A stretch of 64,000 nucleotides of DNA from RPQJ01 sp963731105 (GTDB lineage Bacteria > Pseudomonadota > Gammaproteobacteria > Steroidobacterales > Steroidobacteraceae). The stretch spans positions 402,268 to 466,267 of the forward strand of contig CAVSUM010000010.1 in NCBI GenBank assembly GCA_963731105.1. The letters are read 5' to 3'. The notes under the pieces were generated by a model. The model ran no database searches. It had not been told where the DNA came from and was given only the letters and a program-made list of their open reading frames with translations. A program made the position numbers and the translations under genes. Shown piece by piece: positions 52,043-59,257 of this stretch; position 1 is the stretch's first letter, and the number at the start of each line of letters is the position of its first letter.

Positions 52043-53878
52043 ATGTGCGGAATCGTCGGAGCCGTTGCTGACCGGGACATCGTCCCGATCCTGATCGAGG
52101 GACTGCGCCGGCTGGAGTACCGCGGCTACGACTCGGCGGGCGTCGCCGTGCTGAACGGCACCGGCAAGATCAAGCGCCTGCGCACCGTCGGCAAGGTGCG
52201 CAAGCTCGAGGATGCACTCGACGCCGACCCGATCCACGGCGGCCTCGGCATCGCGCACACACGCTGGGCCACGCATGGCGTGCCGAGCGAGCGCAACGCC
52301 CACCCGCACATCTCCAAGGACGGCATCGCGATCGTCCACAACGGCATCATCGAGAACCACGAGGAGCTGCGCGACGAGGCGCGGCGCGAGGGCTACGAGT
52401 TCACCTCCGAGACCGACACCGAGGTGATCGCGCATCGCATCCACCATCACCTCAAGGTGACCGGCGACCTGTTCAAGGCCGTGCGCGCCACGGTGGCCGA
52501 GCTCGAGGGTGCCTACGCGCTTGCGGTCGTGTCGCAGGACGACCCCGACCGCATCGTGGTGGCGCGCGAAGGCTGCCCGGTGGTGATCGGCGTCGGCGAG
52601 CAGGAGAACTTCGTCGCCTCCGACGTCGCCGCGCTGCTGCCGGTGACGCGCCGCTTCATGTTCCTCGAGGAAGGCGACGTGGGCGAGATCCGCCGCCGCA
52701 GCGTGCGGGTGCTCGACCGCGAGGGCAACACCGTGCAGCGCGCGGTGAAGGAGAGCGAGCTGTCGGCGGACGCCGCCGAGAAGGGCGAGTTCCCGCACTA
52801 CATGCTCAAGGAGATCCACGAGCAGCCGCGCGCGGTGGCGCAGACGCTCGAGGAGCGCGTGACCGGCGGCAAGCTGCTCGAGGCCGCATTCGGCCCGGCG
52901 GCACAGGCCGTGTTCGCCAGGACCGAGTCCGTGCGCATCGTGGCGTGCGGCACCAGCTTCCACGCCGCGCTGGTCGCCAAGTACTTCATCGAGCAGATCT
53001 GCCGCCTGCCCTGCTGGGTGGAGATCGCGAGCGAGTACCGCTACCGCAATGCGGTGGTGCCGAAGAACACGCTGTTCGTGAGCGTGTCGCAGTCGGGCGA
53101 GACGGCCGACACGCTGGCGGCGCTCAGGCTCGCCAAGCAGGCCGGCTATCTCTCGCAGCTCGCGATCTGCAACGCACCCGAGAGTTCGCTGGTGCGCGAG
53201 TCGGAGCTGGTGATGCTGACGCGCGCCGGCCCGGAGATCGGCGTGGCCTCGACCAAGGCGTTCACCACGCAGCTCGCCGCGCTCGACATGCTGGTGGTGG
53301 CGCTCGCCAAGTTCCACAGCGCCGACGCCGAGCGCGAGCGCGGCCTGGTGCAGCGCCTGCTCGGCATCCCGTCGCTGATCGAGAGCACGCTGGCGCTCGA
53401 CGGCACGATCCGCGAGCTGGCGAAGCGCTTTGCCGACAAGCACCACGCGCTGTTCCTCGGCCGCGGCGCCATGTACCCGATCGCGATGGAAGGCGCGCTC
53501 AAGCTCAAGGAAATTTCCTACATCCACGCCGAGGCGTACCCGGCCGGCGAGCTGAAGCACGGGCCGCTGGCGCTGGTGGACGAGGACATGCCCGTCATCG
53601 CCGTGGCGCCGAACAACGACCTGCTCGAGAAGCTCAAGAGCAACCTGCAGGAAGTGCGCGCGCGCGGTGGCGAGCTGTACGTGTTCGCCGACCCGGAGTC
53701 GGGCTTCGAGCCGTCGGACGGCGTGCACGTGATCACCATGCCGCGGCACGTGAGCTACTTCCAGGCGCCGGCCGTGTACACCGTGCCGCTGCAGCTGCTC
53801 GCGTACCACTGCGCGATATTGAAGGGCACGGATGTGGATCAGCCGCGGAACCTGGCGAAGAGCGTGACGGTGGAGTAG
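52043..53878 (+). CDS. glmS: Glutamine-fructose-6-phosphate aminotransferase
   Basis: GlmS makes glucosamine-6-phosphate from fructose-6-phosphate and glutamine. Cys2 of MCGIVGAVADRD is the glutaminase nucleophile, followed by GYDSAGVAV and two SIS domains (GTSFHAALVAKYF; GRGAMYPIAMEGALKLKEIS). The 611-residue length is standard and the frame is intact. The C-terminus PRNLAKSVTVE is the conserved segment whose DNA is recognised by TnsD in Tn7 targeting. A Tn7-like end lies 21 bases past the stop. Confidence 0.98.
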   Translation: MCGIVGAVADRDIVPILIEGLRRLEYRGYDSAGVAVLNGTGKIKRLRTVGKVRKLEDALDADPIHGGLGIAHTRWATHGVPSERNAHPHISKDGIAIVHNGIIENHEELRDEARREGYEFTSETDTEVIAHRIHHHLKVTGDLFKAVRATVAELEGAYALAVVSQDDPDRIVVAREGCPVVIGVGEQENFVASDVAALLPVTRRFMFLEEGDVGEIRRRSVRVLDREGNTVQRAVKESELSADAAEKGEFPHYMLKEIHEQPRAVAQTLEERVTGGKLLEAAFGPAAQAVFARTESVRIVACGTSFHAALVAKYFIEQICRLPCWVEIASEYRYRNAVVPKNTLFVSVSQSGETADTLAALRLAKQAGYLSQLAICNAPESSLVRESELVMLTRAGPEIGVASTKAFTTQLAALDMLVVALAKFHSADAERERGLVQRLLGIPSLIESTLALDGTIRELAKRFADKHHALFLGRGAMYPIAMEGALKLKEISYIHAEAYPAGELKHGPLALVDEDMPVIAVAPNNDLLEKLKSNLQEVRARGGELYVFADPESGFEPSDGVHVITMPRHVSYFQAPAVYTVPLQLLAYHCAILKGTDVDQPRNLAKSVTVE

Positions 53879-53899
53879 CGGCTCGGGCAAGGCTTCCAC

Positions 53900-53969
53900 T
53901 GTTGTGCGCTGAAAATAAAGTCGCTTACTGAAAACAAAGCCCCTTACTGGAAAACATAGTCGCTTACTG
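53900..53969. mobile_element. Candidate Tn7-like transposon end at the glmS attachment site
   Basis: Starting 21 bases after the glmS stop, the sequence begins TGTTGTGCGC. It then has three head-to-tail ~20-bp units: GAAAATAAAGTCGCTTACT (53911), GAAAACAAAGCCCCTTACTG (53930) and GAAAACATAGTCGCTTACTG (53950). Tn7 ends begin TGTGGGCGGACA and carry TnsB sites containing ATAAAGTC followed by AAACTGA. The layout, terminal TGT and insertion distance match a Tn7 right end. The five bases before TGT (CCAC plus the preceding C) could be target duplication. No tns gene is in view. Confidence 0.65.
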
Positions 53970-54282
53970 GGCTAAGTGAAAAGCTGCGGCCTGTCTCAAG
54001 CAGCATCGTTTGATCGGAGTTTCTTGAAATCGGACACTCGCCCACTTCCGAGTTCGGCCAGAAGCAGTCCTTCAGGAACGCGGCCACAGCTTTGCGGAAG
54101 CGGCCAATCCTTGCGCTTGTCCCAATCCATCAGCATGGTTCGATTCCCACCACCCGCTCAACTCCCTCAATCGTCCACATCCAGCAGCCGCCAGATTTGG
54201 CGATTCGCACGAATGGATTCACAATTTCAGCGGAATGCCGACAGGCCGGCGCGTCGCTGAAGTCGGACTCCGAGGGAACTTC
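53970..54282. other. Noncoding stretch inside the island border
   Basis: About 310 bases between the repeat end and the sirtuin gene have lower GC than the core genome. A rightward 94-codon frame from 53976 is rich in Ser, Pro and Arg and shows no family resemblance, so it is taken as noncoding. The sirtuin frame itself is open upstream to an alternative ATG at 54235. Confidence 0.4.
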
Positions 54283-55008
54283 ATGGTCATAGACCGACGC
54301 CGCTACGCCCGGGTCGTGGTCCTGACCGGCGCCGGCGTATCCGCGGCTTCTGGCCTCCGCACTTATCGCGGGCCAGGCGGCGTTTGGGAAGAGCATGACG
54401 TTCAGCGGCTCGGGCACGTCAGCGCGCTAACCGAGCGACCCGCTGATGTGTGGAAGCTCTTTGGAGGGTTGCGCCAGTCGGTCCTGGCCGCCCGACCGAA
54501 TCCTGCACACGACGCGCTCGCACGGTGGCAGGCCGAGCTCGATCAGGGTCAGGAACTCCTGCTGGTTACGCAGAACGTCGACGGGCTGCACCAGATGGCC
54601 GGGAGCCGTAACGTCTGTGAGATCCACGGCAACGTTCTGCACTCCAGGTGCAGCAGTCAGGATTGCACGCTCGCCCAGTTTCGCGATGAGGATCCGCACA
54701 CGTCCGCCGTGCCGTCCTGTCCGCTTTGCCGAACTGCGCTCCGGCCGGACGTGGTGCTCTTCGGCGAGGAACTGCCTGCGCTTGCCAGCTGGACGGCGAA
54801 ACGGGCCCTTCGGGATTGCGATCTCTTCCTAGCCATCGGCACTTCGGGATCGGTCGCGCCCGCGTCCAGCTATGTCCGCGGTGCGGAGTACGCGGGGGCG
54901 CGGACGGTCTACATCAACCTCGAGCCGATGAAGGACCCGAACCCGGCGTTCCAGGAGGTGTACATCGGACGCGCCGAGGAGTTGCTGCCTCAGCTGCTTG
55001 GGATGTAG
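54283..55008 (+). CDS. Sir2-family NAD-dependent protein deacylase
   Basis: Sirtuins remove acyl groups from lysine with NAD. The 241-residue protein has the NAD motifs GAGVSAASGLRTYRG and TQNVDGLHQMAGS, the catalytic His in CEIHGN and a zinc ribbon (CSSQDC ... CPLC), then GTSGSVAPA. It resembles CobB. The class III acyl-selecting Tyr-x-x-Arg pair is not clean: the region reads VWKLFGGLRQ, with Phe in place of Tyr. The ATG at 54283 gives the natural N-terminus; 54235 is an alternative. It is first in a rightward group with a macrodomain gene. Confidence 0.92.
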   Translation: MVIDRRRYARVVVLTGAGVSAASGLRTYRGPGGVWEEHDVQRLGHVSALTERPADVWKLFGGLRQSVLAARPNPAHDALARWQAELDQGQELLLVTQNVDGLHQMAGSRNVCEIHGNVLHSRCSSQDCTLAQFRDEDPHTSAVPSCPLCRTALRPDVVLFGEELPALASWTAKRALRDCDLFLAIGTSGSVAPASSYVRGAEYAGARTVYINLEPMKDPNPAFQEVYIGRAEELLPQLLGM

Positions 55009-55171
55009 ATCCAGTCAGGCCCGATCGTCGGAAGCGCCGGGTCGAATCCGCGCCAGTGTCGACTCAGCAAAACTGTGAGCGCCGTCACATCGCCATGTGC
55101 GGATTGCGTCACACTTAGTCCAATCGGACCAGGGGTTGCGCGACCTACGACCCGAAAGAAGAAGCGTGGCT

Positions 55172-55691
55172 ATGGACAGCGGAATCACCTGCAGGGCGCC
55201 CAGTGCCCTGCCGCGAATGAAGCAGCGGACGCGGCAGGCCAATCGCGAGTTTCTCGAGTACCTCATCACGCACGGTACGGAAGACGATCTCGACGCCGCC
55301 GATCCCGCGTGGTTCAGGGCGCCACCGCCGGACGAAGGTGCCTTCGAGTGGTACAGCCAGTTTGGCGATGCCTCGAAAGTCATGTGGGGCCGGCGCTGAA
55401 CTGCTACGCATGGTCATCGAACTGCGCAGGACCTCGATGGCGCCCGCGGCACTCGCGCTGAACGCCGGTGCGTGGTTCGAAGAGTGGGTTGAGCTGCCAC
55501 ACCCCGCTCTCGGGTTCCATTCGCCGTCAGAGGTGTTGTGCACGGCTGAGGGGCTCGAGGCCGCGAAGGTCGTGCTCCGATCGCTGCCTAGTACAGCGTG
55601 CCAATTTGCCCCTGTAAGGGAAGCGTCTCAGATGGAAGAGACGCCGGTCGACTTCAGATCTCGTCTCCTGCGGCTAGTGCAATGGCTCTAG
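55172..55691 (+). CDS. Xre/MbcA/ParS-type toxin-binding protein (frameshifted)
   Basis: Joined across a +1 shift near 55390 (GTGGGGCCGGC), the protein is about 172 residues. The N-terminal helical part contains ANREFLEYLITHGTEDDLDA. The C-terminal half, WFEEWVELPHPALGFHSPSE then VLCTAEGLEAAKVVL, matches the DUF2384 antitoxin domain (pattern W..xPxPALGx.xPxE.L.T.EG). Such domains bind RES NAD-degrading toxins, but no RES gene is adjacent. Its last 10 bases overlap the macrodomain gene start, so the two are coupled. The domain call is by pattern only. Confidence 0.6.
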
Positions 55692-56311
55692 CACGGGTGA
55701 CCGTCGTCGGCACCGACGCCAAGCTGGTCACTGCATGGTCCGCGGAGTTTGGCACGTACCCGTCCGTTCGCATCGTGCATGGCTCGATCTTCGACACGGA
55801 CGCGAACACCCTCGTGTCGCCGGCCAACAGCTTCGGAATCATGGATGGCGGCCTCGACGGCAAACTCCGCGATTACTTCGGAGTATCGGTAGAGCAAACG
55901 TTGCGGGAGCGGATCCGCATGCAGTTTCACGGCGAGCTGCCGGTGGGCTTGGCGACGGTCGTCGAGACCGGTCATGCCCGCCATCCGTACCTGATATCTG
56001 CGCCGACGATGCGATACCCGGCCGACGTGTCGCATACCGTCAATGCCTACCTCGCGACGAAAGCGACGCTGAATGCCGCGGCCGCCCATCCCGCGCAGCT
56101 GAGCCTTGCGATACCGGGGTTCTGCGCCCTGACCGGCGGCATGTCGCCGAGCCAGGTCGCACGACAGATGCGTATTGCCTACGAGCGAGTCGTAGTGGGG
56201 ATGTACGCCTACAGCCACTGGCGTGAGGAACGCGCGTTCGAGCGCTTCATCCGCGGGCAGGCGCTGGTTCCGCCCGAGGACTTGGAGGCGACACCGTCGT
56301 ACCGGCGTTGA
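55682..56311 (+). CDS. Macrodomain (ADP-ribose-binding) protein
   Basis: The 209-residue protein carries macrodomain blocks: IDTDANTLVSPANSFGIMDG-type loop 1 (residues about 36-60), TVNAYLATKATLNAAA, and the second phosphate loop IPGFCALTGGMSPSQVARQM. Macrodomains bind or remove ADP-ribose. It starts inside the upstream antitoxin-like gene and shares its operon; a sirtuin, which produces O-acetyl-ADP-ribose, is 0.7 kb upstream. Whether it hydrolyses ADP-ribosyl bonds cannot be read directly. Confidence 0.85.
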   Translation: MALARVTVVGTDAKLVTAWSAEFGTYPSVRIVHGSIFDTDANTLVSPANSFGIMDGGLDGKLRDYFGVSVEQTLRERIRMQFHGELPVGLATVVETGHARHPYLISAPTMRYPADVSHTVNAYLATKATLNAAAAHPAQLSLAIPGFCALTGGMSPSQVARQMRIAYERVVVGMYAYSHWREERAFERFIRGQALVPPEDLEATPSYRR

Positions 56312-56365
56312 AAGCGCGACGATTTCGGTGGGAGCGGACGTGACGTGAGACGCGACTCTTAGCGC

Positions 56366-56878
56366 ATGGCCATTGTCTACAACTTCGCAGAAGAGCGATT
56401 CCTGAGAGCAATCAAGAGGATCGCCAAGTCACGTATCGACGCAGCAGTACTCCGCCTAGAGGCAGACCGGGGGACGCTACGTGGCCTTCAGCAAGCTGGT
56501 ATGCAGGATGCGGACATTATCGGCCTGCTTGGGCAGGCTGCCCGCATGGCCGATGCACAACTGCATCCCGAGGGCATGACTTCGATTTGGGGCGAGTATC
56601 ACCTCGTGTTGATCGGTTCGCGCGAGGAACTGGTCAGCGAGTCGATGAAACTCATCGAGGCACTATCGAACCATCCTGTTTGCGGAAAGATCAGTTGGCG
56701 GGCAATTCTCGTCCGCGTGTTCCCTGGTGAGGCGCAGCGGACCCTCTGGTGCGACGCAAGTTACGACCTTGCACCGATCAATGCGCCAGCGGTGGTCTGG
56801 GTGGAGCCGTACCCCAATGATGACTGGAGGGAATCACAGCGCTACCCAACCGTGACCCTGATGTGGCCAAACCCATGA
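56366..56878 (+). CDS. Hypothetical protein, 170 residues
   Basis: No family is recognised. The protein begins MAIVYNFAEERFLRAIKRIA with a basic amphipathic helix and has a mixed alpha/beta middle (SIWGEYHLVLIGSREELVSE). It ends in a proline- and tryptophan-rich region (VVWVEPYPNDDWRESQRYPT). There is no signal peptide or membrane helix. It lies 54 bases after the macrodomain gene on the same strand, so it may belong to that transcript. Codon use looks coding throughout. Confidence 0.65.
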   Translation: MAIVYNFAEERFLRAIKRIAKSRIDAAVLRLEADRGTLRGLQQAGMQDADIIGLLGQAARMADAQLHPEGMTSIWGEYHLVLIGSREELVSESMKLIEALSNHPVCGKISWRAILVRVFPGEAQRTLWCDASYDLAPINAPAVVWVEPYPNDDWRESQRYPTVTLMWPNP

Positions 56879-56931
56879 AAGCGGAGACCGCAGTCACACT
56901 GAGTATCACAGAACGTGTCGCCGAACTTCCG

Positions 56932-56970
56932 CTGTGGATCGTTCTTTCCGGTTGAAGGTCTGCTCAAACG
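56932..56970. repeat. Imperfect repeat upstream of the phosphoesterase gene
   Basis: CGTTCTTTCCGGTTGAAGGT and the following TCTGCTC resemble the stretch at 57807-57845 (CGTTCTTCCCCCTCGAACGT then CCGCTC). The two copies bracket the phosphoesterase gene in the same orientation. Divergence is high, so common origin is only suggested. Confidence 0.35.
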
Positions 56971-57038
56971 TACCACCCTGACTGGTAAACAGCGTGGCTG
57001 CGCTGTGCCAAGACTCACCACTCGTCGACTTATCACGA

Positions 57039-57698
57039 ATGCCTTTGCCCAATCGCGACCGCCAGATCGCCGTAATCGGAGACGTCCACGCCGAACACGA
57101 TCTATTGGCGACTGCCCTGGCAACCCTGCGGGGCTTGGGCATACATCGCGTGCTCTGCGTGGGCGACATCGTTGACGGACCCGGGAGCGTTGATCGTTGC
57201 TGTGAGCTGCTGCGCGAGAACGACGTTGTGACCGTGCTGGGAAACCACGACAGGTGGATGCTCGACGGCACTCTGCGGACCCTGCGGGACGCCACACGCC
57301 GGGAAGATCTCTCTTCCGAATCGCTCGCCTACCTTGAATCTCTGCCGACCCTCCGCGACGTCAGCGTTCTGCTTCGGGGCGCTTTGCTGTGTCATGGGCT
57401 CGGCCCAAACGACATGGCCTCAGTTCTGCCTGACGACTTCGGCTACGCACTCGAGGTGAAAACGGAGTTGCACGATCTCTTCGCAGACTCGAGTGTGAAG
57501 ATTGTCTTCAACGGCCACACCCATCGACGCATGGTCCGTCACTTTCAAGGTCTGACGATCGTCAATGCGGGCACCCTGATTCGCAGTCAGGAGCCGGGCA
57601 TCGTACTTGTCGACCCAGACACCGGCGTCGTCTCCTGGGTGTCCGTGCGCGAGCCAGATCAATATGCCGCCTCTATGCTCGGCCAGATCAGCGTCTAG
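57039..57698 (+). CDS. Calcineurin-like metallophosphoesterase
   Basis: The metal-binding motifs are all present: GDVHAEHD, GDIVDGPGS, GNHDRWM, CHGLG and FNGHTHRRM. This fits the small YfcE/MJ0936-like group of phosphodiesterases. The ATG at 57039 gives MPLPNRDRQIAVIGDVH; an ATG at 56994 would add 15 residues. Length is about 219 residues. It sits alone, between short degenerate repeats, on the same strand as the sirtuin-macrodomain group. The physiological substrate is unknown; a nucleotide or cyclic nucleotide is possible. Confidence 0.88.
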   Translation: MPLPNRDRQIAVIGDVHAEHDLLATALATLRGLGIHRVLCVGDIVDGPGSVDRCCELLRENDVVTVLGNHDRWMLDGTLRTLRDATRREDLSSESLAYLESLPTLRDVSVLLRGALLCHGLGPNDMASVLPDDFGYALEVKTELHDLFADSSVKIVFNGHTHRRMVRHFQGLTIVNAGTLIRSQEPGIVLVDPDTGVVSWVSVREPDQYAASMLGQISV

Positions 57699-58225
57699 GC
57701 CTTCCTCACCCGCCGGTTCAGGCAATCTTCAGACTCAGTGACTGCCGGGTTGTCGCGTCCGATCGCGGGCCGCTGGTAATGCAAAGCGGATGGGCTGGAG
57801 GTCCGGACTGGGTCGTTCTTCCCCCTCGAACGTCCGCTCTCAGGACAAGTTCTCTGGCGTGACCAACACGAAATGGTGACAGAGCCTTTGGCTATCGGGG
57901 CGGTTTAGCGCCAAACCAAGGGCTGACGGAGGTTCGTCGATTGCTCGTTTCAATAGGACCGGTCCTCTTGAGGTATTGATTGACGTGGGTAGTTGCCTGC
58001 GTAATATCCAGGACGATCGTTCGAACAAATGAACCGTCACATGCCTCGAGAAGCAGTGGAGCACCGGCCAGTCAGTCGGTATGCCCTGATCCAACCGAAC
58101 CCAAACACGACGCGGGTGACTGTGAACGCAGCAGTCGCGCTTGTTGGGCATATGCGTGCCCCGACCGATTGAACGAGCTGCGATGCGCGACGCCTACATC
58201 GCTGTTCCAACGGAGGACGGATGCG
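57699..58225. other. Long gap with a degenerate repeat and one possible small ORF
   Basis: The 527-base gap contains the second imperfect repeat (57807-57845) and a 47-codon rightward frame at 58029-58172 (starting MNRHMPREAVEHRP and ending GHMRAPTD) that looks weakly coding but has no recognised family. A 103-codon leftward frame (57840-58151) overlaps it and has no better support. Nothing else is seen. Confidence 0.4.
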
Positions 58226-58609
58226 ATGACCCACAAAGCGGCGGAATCCGAAAAGGCGGGACTCGAGGCCGCCCGCCAGCGAGTCAGGGAAATCCTTGCG
58301 CGGGAGCAATTCGTCGAGCACGCGCCGCGCCCCCGTCACACTAACGAATTTGCCGTGTGGGACACCACCGCACAAAAATTCCTTTTTCCGGCGTTTCAGT
58401 ACAACGCTTCGGGGGAAGTGCGGCCCGAGATGCGAGAGTTGCTCGCGTTGCTGCCGACCGATCGAAGCGGGTGGCGAGTCGCGTTCTGGTTGTACCAGCC
58501 GCACGGCCGTCTCGGCGGTGCTCGCCCGGTCGACGCGTTCGCAACCGATCCTGCGGCCGTAATCGCAGCCGCAGTTTCAACGTTCCACCCCGGCGACACG
58601 AACTGGTAA
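58226..58609 (+). CDS. Xre/MbcA/ParS-type antitoxin, orphan
   Basis: The 127-residue protein has a strong GGAGG eight bases ahead of its ATG. Its C-terminal half FPAFQYNASGEVRPEMRELL, then GWRVAFWLYQPHGRLGGARP and VDAFATDPAAVIAAA, is the toxin-binding domain that normally precedes a RES toxin gene. The N-terminus is a short charged helix rather than a full Xre HTH. The following 600 bases hold no RES-like frame, so the antitoxin appears orphaned. It is the second DUF2384-like protein in the island. Confidence 0.65.
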   Translation: MTHKAAESEKAGLEAARQRVREILAREQFVEHAPRPRHTNEFAVWDTTAQKFLFPAFQYNASGEVRPEMRELLALLPTDRSGWRVAFWLYQPHGRLGGARPVDAFATDPAAVIAAAVSTFHPGDTNW

Positions 58610-58649
58610 CGCCATTACCGACTTGTTTGATACGTTCCAAGCCCGCTCT

Positions 58650-58776
58650 CTATTCCTCGAGCAGCTCCGCGAGGCGCGCCGGGGCCGGGACCGTATCCTC
58701 CATGTGTGCGATCGGATCTCGGAGGTCGACGAAGCGCGTCTCTGGAAGCAGGTCGCGGTACTGGACGAGGCATAGA
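58650..58776 (-). pseudogene. C-terminal gene remnant
   Basis: Leftward, a 41-codon stop-free stretch reads LVQYRDLLPETRFVDLRDPI, then AHMEDTVPAPARLAELLEE and a stop at 58650. It is strongly protein-like, but its upstream part is out of frame or lost. The family is not recognised. It marks decay next to the orphan antitoxin. Confidence 0.35.
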
Positions 58777-58850
58777 AGAGCTCAGGGAAGTCTGGTCAAC
58801 GCCTCCGGTGGCGCGGGAAATCAATCGATTGAGCCCAAAGCCCCTAATTA

Positions 58851-58884
58851 TCGTTCTAGCGACAATTGTCGTTTTAGCAACAAT
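58851..58884. repeat. 18-bp direct repeat in an AT-rich patch
   Basis: TCGTTCTAGCGACAAT (58851-58866) is repeated as TCGTTTTAGCAACAAT (58869-58884), with a third partial GACAACAATCG after it. The period is 18 bases. The patch is clearly AT-richer than its surroundings. It could be an operator for an antitoxin-type repressor. The stretch 58610-59257 otherwise has no supported gene, only a weak 69-codon frame (58908-59117). Confidence 0.45.
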
Positions 58885-59257
58885 CGACAACAATCGCCCC
58901 ACACGACGTGGATCTGCCGTCTCGGCAGGTCGTGGCCGCGGGCCGCGGTCACAACTGGGGCACGCAGATGAGCGTGCGGACATTGTCCTACAACGACGCA
59001 AATGGCGCGCGCGTCGTTCGATCGTTCCTGGCCGATGACACGCTTTCTCGGCTGACCGCTTCACCCTCGAGCCCGGAGCTGCCAAGTGCCGCCCCGGCCT
59101 CCGACTTGGCTCAGTAACCCCTGACCTCGCTACTCATGAGCGGGGGGACATCGCTACGGCATGAGCCCACGCCTTACCAGCGCGTCATCGTGCCTAACCG
59201 TCCCCAGGCTATACGTGATGCACTCCAGGTCCTTCGCAGCCGGGCATGCCGCCTTGC

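Noticed and set aside
53976..54260. A 94-codon rightward frame after the transposon end
   Set aside because: Composition is Ser/Pro/Arg-rich without any family pattern, and it overlaps the alternative sirtuin start region; it was judged noncoding.
57840..58151. A 103-codon leftward ORF
   Set aside because: No family resemblance or ribosome-binding site was seen, and it overlaps an equally weak rightward 47-codon frame.
53900..59200. Island genes as an integron cassette array
   Set aside because: Genes share one strand with gaps between them, but I found no clear attC pair (RYYYAAC...GTTRRRY) and no integrase in view.
58610..59200. RES toxin downstream of the orphan antitoxin
   Set aside because: All frames were read; none shows RES-domain residues. 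Only a short leftward remnant and a weak 69-codon frame are present.
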